From Rapana venosa (taxonomy: Eukaryota > Mollusca > Gastropoda > Neogastropoda > Muricidae), in assembly GCA_028751875.1 (NCBI GenBank), contig CM054153.1, positions 34,055,435-34,119,434 on the forward strand: a stretch of DNA of 64,000 bases, written 5' to 3'. Made by a program: the position numbers and the translations under genes. Under the pieces are notes generated by a model, which was not told the origin of the DNA, made no database searches, and saw only the letters and a program-made list of their open reading frames with translations. Positions 34,437 through 45,345 of the stretch are shown one piece after another. Each line of letters begins with the position of its first letter. Positions within the stretch are counted from its first letter, which is position 1.

Positions 34437-34830
34437 TTATCTTTTTTTTAGAAAGAAGAAACCAACATAAACAGTAACGCCCATAAATGCTCTGTTTCTT
34501 CCATAAAACCCTACACTTTTACCTGCGTTGATAATAGCCAGCCGAACAAACAGAACCAGTTATACCAGGAAGTGCATCGCCTACTTTGAGGCTAATTTTT
34601 TTTATTAGGTCAGCTAAGTGGCTGAGTTGTTTCCTACCAGCATGTGCTGTGGGGTGCGGAAGGTGGTGGTGCTGGTGTGTGGGGCGGAAGTGTGTTTCCT
34701 GCATCGCATACACAAGTGTGCTGATAGCCAAACCCAATGCTGTAATTATTATGACAAGGTGTTATGCCTTGCTCGCGAAACAGTGTACGGAGTCTTTCGC
34801 GAGTGTGGTTTTTCATAAAGATATGCGGGG
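34437..34830 (-). pseudogene. Unassigned Polinton gene C, C-terminal membrane segment
   Basis: The minus-strand frame contains ALGLAISTLVYAMQE, a His/Pro-rich linker, then LADLIKKISLKVGDALPGITGSV. After one frameshift it continues KSVGFYGRN...VTVYVGFFFLKKR and stops at 34437. The lysine helix followed by a LPGIxGS motif and a terminal hydrophobic helix with a KKR end is a layout I recall from an uncharacterised protein of invertebrate Polintons. The role is unknown, and a membrane location is likely. Confidence 0.45.
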
Positions 34831-35039
34831 GATTGTTTCTTTATTATGCTACCTGAGATAGTAGTTTGTTGTCTGTTATGTGTTTATGACCTCTAATCTT
34901 GCTTGGCGGTTCATCTTGCAGATTTTTTAGGCGCGTGTGTGTTCTTTGTTTTACTCTGGTCAAGATTTGCATCGTCTGCTTCTGCTAGCTTTTTTTCTTT
35001 TCTAGTTATGTGCGAGTCTACATCCACCTAGCTATGCTA

Positions 35040-35700
35040 AATTATTTATCAGTTCGCCTCTAATATTGTAGTGCTTGATTGAGCCCCATTATTTCTGGGC
35101 CAGGGGTAGGGGTTGATCATTTATTGTTTTCTGTGCTGTGTCTTCGTCTGCCTTGTGTGAAGCTAGTTTCCAACTCTAGAATAGTTTCAGTTGTTGTGTT
35201 TGCGACTGTACTAGGTCTTCAAGTGGTAGGTCTTTCTATGTTTGTTGGTATGTTTTGTTCAGCATTTTGTAGTTGTGCAACAGCTTGGCGTAGGCAGGTC
35301 TGTTAGTAGTTAGTGCATCACTAATACCATGTTTTCTTCCTGCATAGCAAAACTAGTCTCTGCTTGAGTGTATTTTTGCTAAAAACTGTTGGGGGTTATT
35401 TTTCTTTGGTAATAAAACTTTTGTCCGTGACAGTTACGCATACAGCTTGTCTTGTTGTCCATATCATAGTCGTATGGTTCTTAGTACTTTGGGTGTGGTT
35501 GTCCAAACTTGTTTGAAAATACTTTAACTCTGCTTTCTTATAATTCTCTTCTGACTGGAATGCACAGGGTGCTACAGATGCTGCCGCTTCCCCATTATCA
35601 GCTGGCGGTAAAACATCATCATATATCTATATCTAGTCTTCCATGATTCTATTATTGTTTTTTTTATTTTGCTACTTATAGAACAAAAGGATGGCGACAA
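35040..35700 (-). pseudogene. Unassigned Polinton gene D, low-complexity protein
   Basis: On the minus strand, ADNGEAAASVAPCAFQSEENYKKAE is open for about 75 codons (35410-35620). In another frame, AVAQLQNAEQNIPTNIERPTT continues near 35250. Three-frame continuity over 600 bases suggests one frameshifted gene rich in Ala, Gln and Thr. There is no domain to name. Confidence 0.3.
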
Positions 35701-36830
35701 CAAACATTTGGAGCAATCCTTTGATCCATACAGACGTTTATTAAAGATCCTTTAGGCATTAAAAGGAAACAGACAGACAATCGTTATTACAATCAACCCC
35801 TCCACTATTGATGAATCAGATTCTGACGGTTAGGTTTCCTAATTTAGGAAAAGATGATGTCATCTGTTCCAGGCACAACTTAGGCTTGCTTTCAGATTGA
35901 ACTAGAGTTGAGATGATCCAAACAGAGTTTGGTTGGCAAACTTAGGTAGGGTATTATAAAAAAAAGATTAGTGTCATGCTAGAAGGCAGAGAGGTGCTCT
36001 CCACTAACAATGCCGACATATTCTTGATCTACTACGATTATGGATGACAAAAGAAAAAAGAGAAGTTCTTATTTTATCAAGCATTACGGGATGATGAGGG
36101 ACTAAAACACAGAGTAGGTTCTGCTTGATTAGGGAAACAGGAAAAAAGATGCTGCTATAGCAAAAGCCTATGGTAACAGGTTTTGTATTCCTCTTGACTT
36201 TGAACTGCTCAGCTCTCACAGCCTTACTATCAGGCGCCACGCACTCAGAGACAGATGTCCTATGAGCTGACATTTAATGACAGTGCTCATGTTATTACAT
36301 CACTGCACTGGACGCAAAGTAAAAAATAACTGATATAATCTTTAAGAGTCTGATGTTGTCCCCCCCCAAATTCACCCCAGAGCTTGCACGCTTGATTGCA
36401 CCAGCACTATCAGTCAAAGCTTGCTATCTATTATGAAAGAGTCCTTAACCAATAGCACATTAATGAAGAGTAAAGAATGTTACTGTGTGGAACATAAATC
36501 TGAACACTCTCAGCAAGATCCATGTAAAAGGAATATTATTGCGTTTGAAGAACAGGCCACCCATTTTCAGATTAAGTGGGAAGAGGTTTCATTAATCCCG
36601 GTATTTTAACATTTATCATGTACTATAGAGGGACAGCTAATCAACTCTATGCATCAGGCTATTTTAAAATATCAACACTTTGATGAGGTAAGAAAAATAC
36701 TTTTTGGTTCTGGTCAACCACAATGATACCACTACTGGTGTTAAAGCAAATCTTTACATCTGCTTGATGTTAGGTTCTTGAATACCTAACATCTAAAATA
36801 TGCATTGTGGGTTGACTTAAGATCATCAGA
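35701..36830. other. Polinton interior, no assigned gene
   Basis: The minus-strand frame 36004-36273 (89 residues) and plus-strand frame 36421-36609 (62 residues) are short and unsupported. One of them could be part of a maturation protease or capsid gene, but I find no catalytic motif. Confidence 0.35.
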
Positions 36831-36839
36831 TGATGATAA

Positions 36840-37435
36840 GCTGCATGGTTCAGGAAGACGCATTGGAAAAAATTGTTTACTAATGGACCACTAAGTTTTT
36901 ACCAAAAAAAGCACACTGCTCTCTAATATGCGGGCAACTGGGCTGTGGCAAGACTGTATTTGTTTTAAGATTTATAAATCCAGGACAAACTCATTTCCTG
37001 TTTTTTTTTCTGCCAAAAATTTACTTAAAACAACGGAAAAGGTTTTTCTCCCCGAAAGATAAAATAAAACCCCTGAAGGCAAGAAGGGGAAAAATTTCAC
37101 CTTTAAATAGGCCAGACCCTTTCTTAAGACACTGTCAGCAGAGCGTTGACATTGTTAAGAAAAGATAGTTGTCTAACTGCTTCAGTGGAGACATGCACAG
37201 ATATCGTTTGGTGCTGACACAAAAATAATAGCATATTAAAAGATTACCGTGAACAAATCAAAGTCGTTGTAATTTTTCACATGAAAGACAGAGATGGGTT
37301 TAATAATTGCCTTCGGGAGAATGATGTTATTACAGAGGACAAGAAAGAGAAAGAATAAAACTAAAACTGAGAAGCTCAAAGCATAGTAAACTAATACTCA
37401 AAACAGACCAGCCGACTAAATACTGTGTAGTGTAA
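36840..37435 (+). pseudogene. FtsK/HerA-type genome-packaging ATPase of Polinton copy 1
   Basis: The Walker A P-loop GQLGCGKT lies at 36932-36955, preceded by the beta-strand LIC. After a noisy middle where Walker B is not readable, the C-terminal part is clear in another frame (37236-37358): LKDYREQIKVVVIFHMKDRDGF, NNCLRENDVITEDKK. A last piece, SKLILKTDQPTKYCV, ends in TAA at 37433. The P-loop, the REQ...MKDRDGF segment and the terminal TDQPT-like tail match the A32-like packaging ATPases of Polintons and adintoviruses, which drive DNA into capsids. It is the rightmost gene of the element and on the plus strand. Confidence 0.72.
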
Positions 37436-37685
37436 AACCCAATAGCTTATTTTTTAAAACACACACAAGAACATGCAGACAGCCAGACACACAACATACA
37501 CACACCATACACTCTCACACAACCACACATAATACACTGTGCTATGAGCTGTAGGCCTACTGCTGTGTTGTATTGGCAACATGCCACAATCTTTTTCTAA
37601 CACAGGCGCAAAATGGGAGTGGCTAAGTATTACACCATCAGATAGGAAGGTTTATATTTATTAATTTTTCACTCTTTCTATCGCC
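37436..37685. other. Spacer with weak CA/ACAC repeats
   Basis: A short region of interrupted ACACA repeats (37460-37535). No gene. Confidence 0.6.
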
Positions 37686-37689
37686 CTTT

Positions 37690-37975
37690 GGGGCAGCCCA
37701 GTGGGGAAGTCGGAATGCGTTAGACTGGGCAGGCAGGCAGAGCAGGCAGGCACGGGTTCGAATCCCGGTAGGGTAGCAGTAGGCTACAGGTCCTATATTT
37801 ATATATTTATGTGTTGTGTTGTGTGTACTATGTTTGTGCTGTTAAGTGTTTGGGTGTTATGTCCTGTTTGTACTATGTTGTGTTGTTGTGTGGTGTGTAT
37901 TATGTTGTCCTGTTATGTGTTGTTTTGAATGGTGTGGTGTTGTGAATGCGTGTGTCGGCATTCCAACAGTCGTGA
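37690..37975 (+). mobile_element. tRNA-like head, probable SINE, family 3
   Basis: GGGGCAGCCCAGTGGGGAAG and a B-box-like GGGTTCGAATCCCGG (about 37753-37768) give a tRNA-like profile. A GGCAGGCAGAGCAGGCAGGC insert replaces the anticodon region, and a T/G-rich body follows to about 37960. The insert rules out a functional tRNA gene. It was probably inserted into the Polinton right end. Confidence 0.5.
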
Positions 37976-37982
37976 ATGCCGG

Positions 37983-38070
37983 AAATCTTCTCCGCTACCC
38001 AAAGCTCCGTTGCAGTGTCCTCCAAATTGCTCTCCTTCTGTAACGGAGCCTGGGTAGCGGAGAAGGTTTT
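37983..38070. repeat. Perfectly placed foldback (inverted repeat with 22-base loop)
   Basis: The left arm AATCTTCTCCGCTACCCAAAG (37984 onward) pairs with the right arm ending CTGGGTAGCGGAGAAGG (to 38068). The arms also share CTCCGTT/AACGGAG next to the loop, giving about 31 bases per arm with two or three mismatches. RNA or single-stranded DNA from here would fold into a stable hairpin. It lies about 60 bases inside the Polinton's right terminal repeat. Confidence 0.85.
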
Positions 38071-38129
38071 GCACTTTTTTTTAATAAAAAATTCAGCATA
38101 AATCAAATAATAAAGAAGAAGTATTAGTT

Positions 38130-38415
38130 TATTTTTTTTGTATTTTTGTATTAGTTCTTGACAAGATATTGTTTAGCAAAAAATCCCATAATTTTATAGT
38201 TTTCCCATCAAAAATAAATAAGTATTACTTTCAGTTTTAGTAGAGAGATAGGGTAAAACCCAAAGGTAAGGAAACTCCCTTTTTTTTTTATAAAAAATTT
38301 AAGAAAGGGGTTTTTTGGGTTTCCAAATTGAGGGGGAATCCCAAAAGGGGGCCAAAAGTTCCCTTTGGTTTTTTGGATAAAAAGTAAGGGGTTGAGCTTG
38401 AATCAGTTTTTACCC
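38130..38415. repeat. Right terminal inverted repeat and palindrome, Polinton copy 1
   Basis: TATTAGTTCTTGACAAGATATTGTTT, ATAATTTTATAGTTTTCCCATC and TTTAGTAGAGAGATAGGGT are the reverse complement of 50385-50520. Then follows the palindrome (GGGGCCAAAAGTT centre and GGGGTTGAGCTTGAATCAG outer arm), ending CCCTATCCTC near 38415. Orientation shows it is the opposite end to 21288. Confidence 0.78.
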
Positions 38416-39220
38416 TATCCTCAAAATTTTCCTTTTTAAAAAAGTTTTTTGGGGGGACGAACTTTTAAAGAGCTGGAACAGTTTTTTTTACAAACTCCCT
38501 AAAAAACTGGAAAACCAGTTTCCTTTTTTTCCATTTGTAGGTGTATTTTTTGAATTACGACTTTTTTTAAAAAAAATTAGAGCAATAGTTAAAATTTTTG
38601 TTGATAAAAATTTTATCATAAAAAGAATCCTGTAGGACACAAAAAGATAAGTCAGGTTTAACAAAAGCTGCCCCAGAAACAAAAAGGTTTTTTAACAGCA
38701 ATAAATCAGAAAAATTTTAATCTTTTTAAAAAGAAAAGTCGTGTATTTTGTTTTGGTTTAACCCGGGAAAATCGTCAAAAATCGAGGGGAAAAACTGGAA
38801 ACAGTTTATATTTATAACAAAAACTAAAATTTTTAAAAAAAAAAAAACCCGAAAGATTCCGAATTCTGTTTAAAAGGGGGCGAACAAAAACGGCAGTATC
38901 TTGGAAAAACCCAGTATAGCAAAGAAAAAAATTTACAGGGGGTAAAGTTTCGGGCTTTTTTTGGAAAATTTTTCCCAATAGGGGGCGGAAATTGAGTGAT
39001 ACAAGGAAATAAAAGTCGCTCAAAAGTTTTATTTAGTCAGACATTTTTTGTGTAACAAACGGTATAATGTCCAAAAGGGTGACATATAAAATGAAAATAT
39101 GGAAGCAAACACAAAAGAAAACCCTTCGTGCATGAAAGTTGGTAGTCTTCAGTTTTGGGAAAGGGACCTTTGGGGGTTTGCGCAAAAGGTGCAAATTTTT
39201 GGTTTACAATTTGGCCCTTT
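38416..39220. other. Flank of Polinton copy 1, duplicated at 57,880-58,600
   Basis: No gene is supported. The sequence is collinear with 57880-58600 (for example GTAGGTGTATTTTTTGAATTACGA, GAGCAATAGTTAAAAT, AATAAATCAG, GAAAAGTCGTGTA). Noise and A/T runs are heavy. Confidence 0.65.
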
Positions 39221-39223
39221 TAA

Positions 39224-39503
39224 AACTTTCATACTTACATACATACATACATACATACATGCATTTTTATTACATATTTTACAAAAATTTTCTTTAATTA
39301 ATACATACATACAAACATACAAACATACATACTTACTTTACTACTTTCATACTTTATACATACATACATACATTTACAAACTTACATACATATACATTCT
39401 ATACATATATAAAATACATACTATACATACTACATACACAAACATACATACAACATACATACATACATACACAACATAAAAACCATACATACACACTTTA
39501 CAT
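39224..39503. repeat. (CATA)n-type tetranucleotide array
   Basis: CATA units with AAAC/TTTA interruptions. It adjoins the (AAT)n 3' tail of CR1/L2-like LINE A. Confidence 0.95.
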
Positions 39504-39504
39504 A

Positions 39505-42165
39505 ATAAAATAATAATAATAATAATAAAATTTGGAATTTATATACGTTTAAATTTTGTAAAAAAACAAAAAAAAATCGAAGGCTTGCACCAATCATTTA
39601 CAGGCAGGCAACTCCCCTTTAAAAACAAAATGAAAACAAAATTTAAAATTTCCTTTGGCGCGAAAAAATACGCACGCCCCAAGCACGCCACACCACACAA
39701 ACACACACACACCCCACACGGAACAACACTTAAAAGGGAAAAAGGGATCCTTTTTTAAAAATTTTAGAGCCCAAAATTTGGGGGGGAAAAAGTTCGGGTT
39801 TAGGAAAAAGGGGTTTTTTTTGGGGGCCCTGGTTTTAAAAGGAATAAAGGGTGAAGGCTTTTGACGAAGTGAAAGAGGGGGGGGTAAATTCCAGGTGGAG
39901 GGACCAAAACAGAAAGGGAGGGGAGGGGCCAACAGTGGTTTTTTTTGAATCTGAGGGGTTCGAAAGCCAAATTATTTTCCCGGGGGGAACGGAACGGGAG
40001 GGGGTTTTGTACGGGTAAAACATTTTACAGAGATAAGAGGGGGGTTTTTGTGGAGACTTTTTGAAACAGGGGGTTTTGATTTTATCCAGTTTTTGTGAGA
40101 CAGGAAACCCCAGTGAAAGATCGAAAGGAAAGGGGGTTTTATGTGTTCAGATTTTTTTTTTTCCTTTCCTTGGGACCCAGTCGAGCTGCAGATTTTTTGA
40201 AAGCGTTGAAGAGAGGGGATAGATGATGCTGGAACCACCAAAAGAAAATTTTCATTTTTTTCTAAACGTAAAAAGGAATGAGAGATTGAAAAGTTTGGAA
40301 TTTGGAAATCATGGGGCCGATACTTGTAATCGCCTTATGCGCCGAAATTTGGGAAGTACCAAGGGCCCGGGCAGGTCGGGGGTGGAATTTTTTCTAAAAG
40401 GGGTTTTGGTTTGTCAAGAACTCCAAAAAACTTCACGAGTTGGACAAAGGAACGGGACGTATTGCCAAATTTCCCTTTTGAATTTTTTTGTGATAAGGAA
40501 AGTTTATGTTGGGCCCCTTTATGAGCAGGGGCTTGGTTTATCGGCATTAAGTTTTTAACTTGTTCTGACCCACCCATTTTGAATTTTTTTTAAGGCAGTA
40601 GGCCCTTATTTGTAGGAGGGAAGGCAAGTTTTCAACAGTTCGCGCACTGAAGCTGGAAACCTTCGGCATAGAAATGATGATAATAGGGGGGGTTTGTTTT
40701 TAATATGTGAGAGTGGAGCATTTTTGGGAGAGTAAAGAGAACGGGGCCCGGGAAATGACCCCCTGCGGGACCCCACTTTTCCATTTTGACGGGTTTTTGT
40801 GAGGTATGAAGAAAACCCGGGTTAAAGGGCTGACCATTAATCCCAAAACGTATTTTGGAGGCGAGAAAGAAGAATTGAGTGATCTATGGAATAAAAAGGC
40901 TGCAATAACCCCGAAAGATTTAGGAGGGAGATTTTTCCTGCATCAGAAGAAAAGTAGAAGTGTTTTCTAAAGTATGGCCCGGGAATTTTTGGGTTTGCTT
41001 TTGGTTTGGGGGAGATAGGCAGACTAAAAATGTAAAAAGAAGATCTTTGGAAATGAAGGGTGACTGTTAAAGGTGTTTGAGAACAACTTTTTCTAGAAAT
41101 TTTTTAAGAAAAAGGGTTTAATTTTTAAAGACGGGCCTTTAAAATTTTTTCAAAATGTTGGGATCGAGGTCGTGCTTTTTCAGTGAGGTGGGGACAAATT
41201 GCTGTTTTAAGAGTGAGGGAAAAAATTTCCCCCGGGAATGAAGAGAAAAGTTTACTATTTTAGTGGAAAATTAGGCAAAAGGTTGTGGAAGGCATTGTGA
41301 AAAACCCAGGAACGGGTTTAAGGGAAAAAGGGTCGCATAAATTTTTAGTTTTTCCTTCAAATTTCATGTTTTTTTTTTTCCCTTTGGGGAGGGGAAGGAA
41401 AAGGGGGAAAGTGCCAGTGAACGGGGGTCAGGAGGCGCAGGTGGAATTGTTTCTAAACCAGTCTGGAGCGTATTTTTCGAAATTTTTCTAAAAAAGAAGG
41501 CAAAAAATATGGTTTAAAAATTTCAGAAAGGTTTGGGTTTTGGGGGGTGAAAAGGGGGGGGGTTTTGTGGCCAGTTTCCAAGGAGTTTTAAAGGTTGGGG
41601 AAAAAAAAGGGTTTTTTAAGGGAAGAAGCACAGAAAATTTGGGAAGATTTGTATTTTTGTTGATTTGGGTTTTGGGAACTTCCCCCCCACTGCCTTCTAT
41701 TCCCGGGGCGTTTTGCGCTTTGCTATCAAGTTTGTTTTGGGGTTTAAAACCATGGGGGGCCGGGGGTTTCTGTCAGGGAGGGGGATGACCCAGTAGGGGG
41801 TGAAATCTCATAAAGAATTTGGGCGGAGAAAAAGTGTTAAGTGTTTCCGGAGAGGTCAGTTGGGTAAAAGTTTTGTGAAAAACGTTGGGAAGTTTGGGAA
41901 GAAAAGGTATGAATGTCAAAGGCCTTAAGATTGGGGAACGAGTAAATATTTCTTTTTTTTCCTAAAAGGTTTTGTGATTTGAGAGGGAAAAAAAAGGGGC
42001 GGAATGATCAAATGCAGTTCGTGGGTTTGGACAGAAACAGGTGAAAAGATTGAAAAAACCCTTAGTAATCAGCCCAGTTAAAAAAAGACCAGTTCTGTGC
42101 GTTGCTTCTTTTTCCCATTTTTTGAGAGGAGAATGGTTGGACGAGAAAGCCCAAACTTTAAATAC
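39505..42165 (-). mobile_element. CR1/L2-like LINE A
   Basis: The minus-strand 3' end is an (AAT)n tract plus the ATTTGGAATTTATATACG end (39505-39560). Proceeding 5', the RT C-terminal region is clear (HWGFLSHKNWIKSK, 40080-40110), as is KLSLSQKNSKG with FVQLVKFFGVLDKPK (40390-40490). YAEGFQLQ lies at about 40660, where YADDxQLQ is expected, and a GVPQG-like box at 40760-40775. The element continues to about 42165 with the GGTCTATAATT-type upstream RT region. Sequence is very noisy and no frame survives. Copies B, C and D share the same layout. Confidence 0.75.
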
Positions 42166-42622
42166 ATACATAATACATACCCCACTTCAAAACACTTTTA
42201 AAATACTTTCTATATAAAAATATATATTTAAAAAATATATATAAAAAAATATTAAAAAATATATATATATATATATATACATACATACAAACAAATTGCA
42301 CCGTGGGAAGGTAGGTGGGTTTACGTAAAAACATGTATCCCTACCTCCCTCCCCTAAAACCCTCCCTACAAAACCTCCTACCTACCTACATCCCTTTCCA
42401 AACCTAAAAAATTTACTTACATACAAAAGGTCGGAAAATCCCTTCCTACATACCAACCTCCCAAAAATTTTACTTCACAATACATACATACATTTACACA
42501 TACATCCCTAAAAAATTAAAACATACAAAATACACTTTCGTACATGAATACATACCCCCTACATACTTTACTTTCCTTTAAAACAAAACATACATACATC
42601 CCTACATACATACATCAAAATA
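42160..42622. repeat. CATA/TATA/CTAC compound array
   Basis: TACATA units, an AT tract (42225-42280), then CTAC/CCTA units with GGTAGGTGGG near 42310, and CATA again to 42620. The same succession occurs at 61318-61785. Confidence 0.9.
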
Positions 42623-42624
42623 AT

Positions 42625-45090
42625 AAAATTAATAATAATAATAATAAATAAAATTTTGTTTTATGGCTATATCTGCAAAGAAAAATAGAGCGCTTGCATA
42701 CAACATATTCTTACGGTAAAGCACCCAAAAAACTATCACAAAGCTTAAACAAATTCAAATGTACACACACCACAAAACACACAAAACACAACACACACAC
42801 ACAACACCCCACCCCACCCCACCAAAACAAACACACAAAAGGTTGTAGGTTTGGAAAGGGAAAAGGGGTTTTTGGGGGGCCTTGTTGAAGGCTGGGGCAG
42901 TTTTCGAGATTAAAGGGGGAAAAAAGTTGGTTTTTTTAAAAAAAAATTTTGCCCTTGAGGCTGGATTTATATGTGTCAAGTGGGCCCTCGTCGAAAGAGA
43001 GGGGGAAAGGTTTTCCCCAATGGATGGACCAAAATAGGGGAAAGGGAGCGACGCCAGCGGTGGACGGGTTTTGAATCTGGGTTTTGTAAGCCCCAAGGGT
43101 ATCTGCAGCAGAGGGGAGCAAACGAGAAGGAGTTTTAAAAAGTGAAGACATTCCAGGGGTTGGGAAAGGGTGCTTTTTTGGTGGAGACATTTTGTAACAA
43201 AGGGGGGAAACGGGATCTTAATTTAAAATCTCTGTGGCACAGGCAACCCAGTGGAGATCGAAAAGAGAGGAGAAGTGTTCAAATTTTTTTTTTCTGAGGA
43301 CTAGGCGACCCGCGATTTTTGAAATCTTAAAGGAGTGGATAGATGTTGTTTGGCAGACCAGTAAAGAGAATTGCAATGGGTCCAGACGTGAGAGAATAGA
43401 GACCCCAACAAGTTTGGATTTTGGGAAATCTTTTAAACGGGGTACTTTCAAATTTTGCACTGAACGCCGAAATTATAGTAGCACGACTGGCAGGTCGGGG
43501 GTGATAAATTTTTTTGCATAGAGAGTGTGTTGCCCGATAACAACCCCCTAGATATTCCCGAGTGGCAGGGGAAAAGTTATGCCGAGTTCTATTGAAAATT
43601 GTTTTTAAAGGAAGAGATTTTGTGTTTTTGGGCCCCACAAGCAGGCTTCGGCTTTTTTGCGTTTAAAATGTAACTTGTTTTTTTATCATCCCTTTTGGAT
43701 AACTTGAAAGCAGTAGGGAAACTTTTTCAAGAGAGAAGGAAAATTTTCAAGGGGGTAAACAAACTTTTTAAAAAGAAGTAATTTTGCAAAAAGGATAGTT
43801 TTATATTAAAACGGGTTTTTTATATGTGATAGTGGAGCAGAAAAGAGTGAAAAAGAACAGGGGCCCAGGGAAATGATCCCTGCCGGGGTAAACCCTTTTC
43901 CGTTTGGGTGGATTGGGCCCGTATCTTGTTTTTTGCACTTTTCGGAAAAACGGTCTTGAGGTAAGAACTAACCCGGGAGGGCTTTTGCCAGTAACACCGA
44001 ATGTTTTTTGAAGGCGGGGGAAAAAAGAATTGAATGGAAAAAGTGTCAAAAGGGTTTCAGAAAAAGTCGAGTAAAGGAGAAGGGGAAATTTTTTTCGATT
44101 TTGAAAGCAAGTAGAAGCGTATTTAGGGTTGGGGCTAGGGTTTGTTTTTTGTGCTTTTTGGTTTACGGCGATAGGCAGGGGGGTGAAAAACCGGAAAAAA
44201 GACTGTTGGGGAGAAGGTGGTTATTGAGCGTTTTTAAAACTACTTTTTCAAGGACTTTAGGGATGAAAGGTTGGTTGGAAGCCGGTCTATAATTCCAGAA
44301 TTTTTGGGTCAAGGCATGGGTTTTTTGAGTAAGTTTTTAAAATATTGCAGTTTTTTAGAGATGATGGAAAATTTCCCGAAACAAGAATGAAATTTTTTCC
44401 CATTTTTGTTGGGTAAGGGGTATAAGTTTTTGGTTGGGGACTTTTAAAAAAAAAGAAAAAAGCAGGGATGGGGGCGAACGCAAGTTTTTTTTTTTTATTT
44501 CTTTTTAGAATTTTCGTAAAATTTTTTTCTCACTTGTTGGATTTAAAGAAAAAAGGGGGGGTACCAGAGAATTGGGGGTAGGAAATGCAGGCTGGAAAAA
44601 AGTCTGGGTCCAAAACTGGAATTGGGTGTTACGGGTTTTGTCAAAAAAAAAATGCAGAAAATTTAGAAGGAAGTTCAGAGTGGGGTTTTGGTTGGGAAAC
44701 AGGGGCTTTTTCCTTTACAATCCAAAAAAAAGTAATTGAGGGAAAAGAGAATTTCATAGACGTGGGTTAAGAACTTGGGGAAGAGTAGTACTTTGTTTTT
44801 TCTGAAAGAATTTTAAAAATTTGACTTTTTGATTTGTTTTCGGAAGGTGTTTGTTGATTTCCGTTTTTTTTTTCACCACTGGCCCCCTCCCAGCTGCCCC
44901 CCGTTTGCGCTTTCAACCGAAAAGTCCGGGGGTTTTACCAAAGGTGCACAGGGCCCGCGGGCCCGGGGACGGTTTAGTTTGGGGGGGGCATTTTCCCTCA
45001 ATAGTTGGGGTAAGGGAAAAGTATTTTGTGTTTCGGGGGAGGTCTGTTGTCCCGAAAGGGTTTGTTAAAAGGGCTCAGAAACTTGTGCCC
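42625..45090 (-). mobile_element. CR1/L2-like LINE B
   Basis: The (AAT)n tail at 42625-42650 and the ..CTATATCTGCAAAG...GCGCTTGCAT end are followed by a CA tract (42760-42840). The RT region on the minus strand has LFDLHWVACATEI (about 43235), LDFGKS/KVPRLKDF (43430) and a GLPRQGSF-type box at 43860-43900, where VPQGS is expected. Upstream sequence reaches about 45090. It is tandem to LINE A in the same orientation, and its paralogue is LINE D. Confidence 0.72.
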
Positions 45091-45094
45091 GAGA

Positions 45095-45345
45095 AAATAC
45101 TTACATACACCCTACATACATCCCCCCATACATACATACATACATCCATCCTCCCAAAAAAAAATACATACATAAATTTAAAACATACATACATACATGA
45201 ATAAATACATACTACATAAATACATAATAAATTTTAAAACATACATATATCATACATATTAAAAATACATAAATACATAATTTCATAATACATACATCAA
45301 CATACATACATTTCATACTTTCATACATAAAATACAAAAAAACCC
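45095..45345. repeat. (CATA)n tetranucleotide array
   Basis: CATA units interrupted by AAAT and CCCC. It marks the upstream end of LINE B. Confidence 0.95.

Larger units (their letters stand above)
21288..38415. mobile_element. Polinton/Maverick-type DNA transposon, copy 1, about 17 kb
   Basis: Both ends carry related inverted terminal palindromes (21288-21475 and about 38130-38415). Between them lie a retroviral-type integrase, a family B DNA polymerase with the protein-primed class's motifs on the opposite strand, and a P-loop packaging ATPase. These three hallmarks define Polintons and the related adintovirus-like elements. Four small plus-strand genes lie left of the integrase. The order and paralogy match the second copy at 50.2 kb. 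A 3 kb RTE-like LINE has inserted at 28,478-31,553. Almost every gene is frameshifted here, partly from poor sequence quality. I could not firmly recognise the capsid proteins or the maturation protease. Confidence 0.8.

Noticed and set aside
37740..37775. tRNA gene at the GGGTTCGAATCCCGG B-box
   Set aside because: The anticodon arm is replaced by GGCAGG repeats, so no cloverleaf forms; treated as a SINE head.
39655..40023. Small opposed ORFs near the LINE A 3' end
   Set aside because: They are shadows of the LINE 3' untranslated region and CA repeats in noisy sequence.
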